NCBI GenBank assembly: GCA_026260175.1
Contig: JAKCWW010000294.1
Location: 60,703-124,702, forward strand
Source of the DNA: Reticulitermes lucifugus
Taxonomy: Eukaryota; Arthropoda; Insecta; Blattodea; Rhinotermitidae
Reading direction: 5' to 3'
DNA: 64,000 bases
Below the pieces are notes generated by a model. That model was not told the origin of the DNA. It saw only the letters and a list, made by a program, of their open reading frames with translations, and did no database searches. How positions within the stretch are numbered: position 1 is the stretch's first letter; each line of letters opens with the position of its first letter. Below are positions 59,961-64,000 of this stretch, one piece after another. The position numbers and the translations under genes are program-made.

Positions 59961-60796
59961 TCATCACCGCGAGAACTTGAAAGCTTTCAATAACAAAAAT
60001 GTTTCTGAATGAGTGAAAAATATTGTTATTCTAGCCAGGATGAATTTTGATCTTTGCTCTTTGTACAAACTGTTATGCATGACTTCCTGCTTGCATTTAA
60101 GTGCAAGCATTCATATTCAAAATAATATTGTAATTATAAATGAAGATGGAAATTTATACAAAGTCAGATTCATAAACAAATTATCCTGTGTTTCTTACAG
60201 TATTATTTTCTACCTGTTTGTGTAAAAAAAATGTGTAAAAAATAAATTCTCATCAATTTTCATGAAACAAACCTGCATGCACTGCAGAAAATAAGTAATA
60301 TACTTCACAAAATGTAAAAAATATTATAGTTTACATGTGAAAACTTGAAAAGATGAGCAACTGAGGAAAAATATAAAATTATGGCATTCAAATAAACTAG
60401 ACAAATCTGTAAGTAAGAAAGCAAAGCATTCCAGTCACATATCAATAGCAGGCAATTATGTGGAAAATCGGAGAGGATCCTGGATGACATTCCTACTAGA
60501 GTAAGCACGGTAGGCATCAATTTCACATCTCACAACAGCCATTCCGACATCACAAAGCTTATAAGCAATTCAAGGCAATGCAGATCGAGTGTGTATGTAT
60601 TCAGAGGCATTTAAAAATCTGTGTAACAGTATGAAAGTTGTGATGGCTGCTTAAATTGATTGCTATATTAGTGGTATCTATTTAATAACTTGATTAAATA
60701 AACATAAATAAAAAAAAGATATTCAACAGTATTCACTAAAATACATAACAACAAATACTATTTTCACGTTGTATTCACCGTGCACCTTGATAACCA
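59961..60796. other. Presumed intron, nothing recognised
   Basis: AT-rich; no supported feature. Confidence 0.35.
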
Positions 60797-60850
60797 ATTA
60801 AAAGTTTTAGAAACCAACATATGCACTATATTCTCATAAGTAAGTCAGAT

Positions 60851-60895
60851 ACCCCTACATATGTTTCGTTTTTCAACAAGCCATCCTCAGGGGGT
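60851..60895 (-). ncRNA. Hammerhead-like motif, stem II damaged
   Basis: On the minus strand: stem I ACCCC (60895-60891) pairs with GGGGU (60855-60851), CTGAGGA 60890-60884, GAAAC 60867-60863, GTA before the cut (60858-60856). Stem II GGCU faces AAAC instead of AGCC, so two changes break it. Confidence 0.55.
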
Positions 60896-60984
60896 CAAAG
60901 TTTTACATATGCTTTACATCTATTAGTTCAATTTTTAAGCAACTTGTACATCCACATAGAATAAAATAAATCTTAATTCCCAAT

Positions 60985-61020
60985 GGTGGTGTTGTGACCT
61001 ACGTTGGTCACAACACCACC
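60985..61020. repeat. Perfect 15-bp hairpin
   Basis: GGTGGTGTTGTGACC (60985-60999) and GGTCACAACACCACC (61006-61020) around a six-base loop TACGTT, directly at the inner end of the left arm. Confidence 0.95.
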
Positions 61021-61333
61021 AGCCGGTGCAGATCACAACACAGGACACGTAACAACATAATACAGGGTAACTTCAACTTACTTGAGATTACCTGTATGCA
61101 AAACAGGACTGCCATTAATTTTATAAACAACAAATAGATATGTAATTTTTAAAAGAAACTTTTAACCTTTTATGGAAAACTAGTAAAACACATTCCCCTG
61201 GATTTTACATAATTAGACAGCTGGAAGTAATAATACCAAAATCCATTGGGAATTAAGATTTATTTTATTCTATGTGGATGTACAAGGTGCTTAAAAATTG
61301 AACTAATAGATGTAAAGCATATGTAAAACTTTG

Positions 61334-61378
61334 ATCCCCTGAGGATGGCTTGTTGAAAGCCGAAACATATGTAGGGGT
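61334..61378 (+). ncRNA. Candidate hammerhead ribozyme, core and all stems intact
   Basis: Stem I AUCCC (61334-61338) pairs with GGGGU (61374-61378). The core CTGAGGA is at 61339-61345, then U, stem II GGCU (61347-61350) with AGCC (61358-61361), GAAA 61362-61365, the self-complementary ACATATGT across stem III, and GTA with the predicted cut after 61373. All textbook core positions are present. As in the other copies, one extra U lies between A9 and stem II. Confidence 0.65.
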
Positions 61379-61442
61379 AACTGACTTACTTACGAGAATA
61401 TAGTGCATATGTTGGTTTCTAAACCTTTTAACAAATACTATT

Positions 61443-63698
61443 ATTCAGTGTTAGTTTATTAGTGGTTTGTGCTCTGAAATGTAACTTTCTTGCAGCAAAA
61501 GTTCACGGTCTTGTAATCAACGTGAGTGAAACAGATTATCACTTTCCAACAGATCAAGGCCGTAACAGAAGAACAGACTCGAGAACACTGTGATTTTCAA
61601 GGCATGAAGATTCAGACTTAGGAATTCCATGCAAGCATACATAATTAAAGACTGAGTAGACTCCTTCAAAGCCACTCACCCCCCACCCCAAAAAAATGCA
61701 CAATAGGAAGGCTACATGCTGTTAATGTATTCCTCAAAGGATACTTCTTTGTGTGTAAATTAGATTCAGACTCTGAAAGTAGTTTGCTTCTAGGAATTTT
61801 ATGACTGGAAACATTGTAACTATTGGCTTTCTGAACAAGAACATGGAATTGAGCACCATAAAGACAGCCTATTTGGTTTTGCACATGGAATTTTTAATAA
61901 AGATATGATATGAAATCGAGAGGTCATTTTATATTTCTTGTTTATTTAGTATTTCAATTTCTTCCACTGTTACTTTACACTATACATCTCTAATAGTGTA
62001 ATACTGTACAGTATGATTCTCTAAGAATCATAACGTATTACAACCAATGAAAAACTTCTAAAATAAGATGTGCCGTGTAAACTGGGGAAGGGGGACTTCC
62101 AAATGCCTTAAGACAGCACTGTACATAATTTATCTTTCCATTAGTGACTTTGACTGACTTTACCGCTTGTCTCAATCTCACCCAACACAGATCCACTAAC
62201 ACATTATTTTTACTACCAAACGATTTTTTACTTAAATATCTCCAGTATTATTTGACTTATTTACTACACAAAGTTGTTCACATACTGTAGATTCACCTCA
62301 CACAATTCAGTTCTGTAAGTTCACAAATAAGCAAATGACTTTCTCACAGGTAAAAAAACCATGGTTTATTCCAAAATCACTAATTGAGGAAAAGCCAAAG
62401 TGGATTTCAGCAAAGCGAATGCATTAAACAAGTACATGATAAGTTCAACATCTTAGATATGTGGGGAATACGATGAATTCCAGGACTGAATTCGTGCTGC
62501 TGTGCTTAGAATAAACTGGCAGATCCCGTGACATGCCACATGCATTTCACATCTAGTAGGCAGACATAACGATACTATCAAATGATTTGTTTTACTGTTA
62601 TTCAAGATGACAATAAAGCAGGCAGATGTTCAACAGTACAATGATGTGTCATGAATTTTCTTGTAGATGAGGAAATTTTCATTGTAAAAACTCACTGAGA
62701 GTTACCTGCTGCACTGAAGTAAGGTGGTCTCTTATGATGCAAGTTTGCACATTTCTGGGAAGATCAGATGTTTGTTCCTGTTGGTGCTATAATGCACACT
62801 ATCACTGACAAAAGCATTTCCTGTGATGACCTATACTATATCCTAGCAAACCAGATTACGACTGCATGTAACATCAGTGATAATAATTCACACATCCTTG
62901 AGTTGAAAGCAGTGTCTCAAATATGGTAACAAAACAGATTGATAGACTAGAAATTGTGTGTGAAGCATATCTCTGGCACTATTAGAAAAATGTAAGTGGT
63001 TTTATTTGAAGTAGAGTGACTTGTGATGCAACCTGAATGAAAGTGTCACTAAAATGGAAGAACTCATCATGTACATAGAGAAAAGAAAGAGCTTCTTCAA
63101 GGAAAGTCATCACTACTGTAATTTGGGGCAGTTCTGAGGTTATCCATGCTATTTTTATACCAACTGGAACAAGCATGGCTGCCATATATTACCTCCTCTC
63201 AGTTGAACGAATGGGTACACAAATTCATTCACCAGAAGTGGCCATATTTACAGTGAAAGGAATGACTGTCAGCAAGACAACACCAAGCAACAAAAGAAAT
63301 GAAGTTTTTGAGCATTTGGGCTGAGAAGTTCTTCAACCCATTCTCTTAAAGTCAAGATTTAGGTCTTTGTGATTTCAGTATGTTTGGGTTGGTGGAAAAA
63401 CATGATAGATGGCCAGAAGTTTTAACACAATGTGCAGATCTTGCAGCATATCTGCATCTTGCTGTGAAAGCTTCAGAAACTCCTATAGCATGTTTGCAAA
63501 GCACACAGTAAAATAAAGTCTAATAATTTACTGATCACTCCTCATAAATTTAGAACAGACACATCACCATTTGAGAGAAGTCTGATGATCCATACACTGA
63601 TTTAATCTAATGATGAACAAACAAGTTTCAAGAATTATAATTTAAATAATGATTACTGCAATTCTAACAAAGAGTGGCTGAATTCAGATAACAATATA
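61443..63698. other. Presumed intron, nothing recognised
   Basis: AT-rich, no supported coding frame or repeat end. Confidence 0.35.
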
Positions 63699-63699
63699 C

Positions 63700-64000
63700 A
63701 GTGGAACCTCGTTCCATCGTTCCCGTCGTTTTCCCGCATGTATCGTCTGCCTTATTTGGTCCCGAAATTAGCCCTATATAAATAAACTATTTTTTCCCGC
63801 CTCCATCGTTCCTCGAACTGCGACCCGCAGTCTTCTGGCTTGGCGCGTAGACTGCAAGCCCCGTGTAGCCGCAACAGCTGCCCGCGCCGAGTCCCTTTGA
63901 GGATCGTGAAAAAAACCGCTTCTGCGGCGATCCAACGAGCCGCGCCAGGCCGGATACATGGCGCGTTTGAATACGATTCTTTATCAATGACGTCAGTTAT
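63700..64000 (+). mobile_element. Tigger-like element, left end, cut by window edge
   Basis: A TATA flank, then CAGTGGAACCTCGTTCCATC, with the inner repeat CCTCCATCGTTCCTCG at about 63801. Duplicated CCATCGTTCC phrases are typical of Tigger subterminal repeats. From 63790 the sequence is CpG- and GC-rich, unlike the surroundings, suggesting a young insertion. Frames here (for example 63774-63987 minus) are not recognised. Confidence 0.6.

Larger units (their letters stand above)
60797..61442. mobile_element. Foldback element with outward hammerhead motif in each arm
   Basis: Arms 60797-60984 and 61237-61442 are nearly identical inverted copies of about 190-205 bp (AAACCAACATATGCACTATA, CTTGTACATCCACATAGAAT and TAAATCTTAATTCCCAATGG on the left, with complements on the right). 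The middle of about 250 bp holds a perfect 15-bp hairpin (60985-61020) and no coding frame. Each arm has a hammerhead-like core reading outwards. It is the youngest-looking of the foldbacks. Confidence 0.85.

Overview
The window is a piece of an AT-rich insect nuclear genome. The introns are long, AT-rich and GT-AG, the exons are short and conserved, and decayed LINE, SINE, hAT, Tigger/pogo and mariner copies are densely interspersed. The repeats resemble those of termites and cockroaches, so I infer a polyneopteran insect. Two assembly gaps (runs of 50 N) lie inside microsatellites.

Genes. (1) On the minus strand, 118-19331 holds a complete ten-exon gene for the insect orthologue of MEAK7 (mTOR-associated TLDc protein). 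The exons join in one frame to 477 residues plus stop, and one intron uses a GC donor. (2) On the plus strand, 20575-28567 holds a complete seven-exon gene for a 360-residue, single-pass membrane protein with a cupin/JmjC-like domain that appears to lack its metal-binding residues. Genes 1 and 2 are divergent, with start codons 1.24 kb apart, so they may share a promoter region. (3) On the minus strand, 53352-53822 is the last coding exon, followed by a poly(A) signal, of a gene with a proline-, glycine- and RGG-rich C-terminus. Its other exons were not found and probably lie further right. I see no RNA genes of the host beyond candidate ribozymes, and no CRISPR.

Layout. 1-19.3 kb is MEAK7, its introns filled with RTE-type LINE pieces, SINEs, hAT and pogo miniature elements and foldback repeats, several directly next to splice sites. 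19.3-20.6 kb is the divergent intergenic region. 20.6-28.6 kb is the cupin-like gene, with a Tigger-like transposase remnant ending 22 bp before an exon. 28.6-53.3 kb is intergenic: minisatellites, hAT miniature elements, a mariner relic, a Tigger/jerky relic, inverted repeats and another LINE copy. 53.3-64 kb is the 3' end of gene 3 and probably its intron, with more foldbacks. A CpG-rich Tigger-like element end is cut by the right edge.

Most interesting signal. Many foldback repeats carry outward-facing motifs with the conserved core and helix geometry of hammerhead ribozymes (CTGANGA, stem II, GAAAC, self-complementary stem III, UH cleavage site, matching stem I). At 61334-61378 (+) and 56961-57000 (-) the core bases and stems are intact apart from one extra U before stem II. 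Other copies (7.6, 11, 22.7, 26, 48, 49, 60 kb) show graded decay. Hammerheads are known from Penelope-like elements; assigning these foldbacks to such a source is inference.
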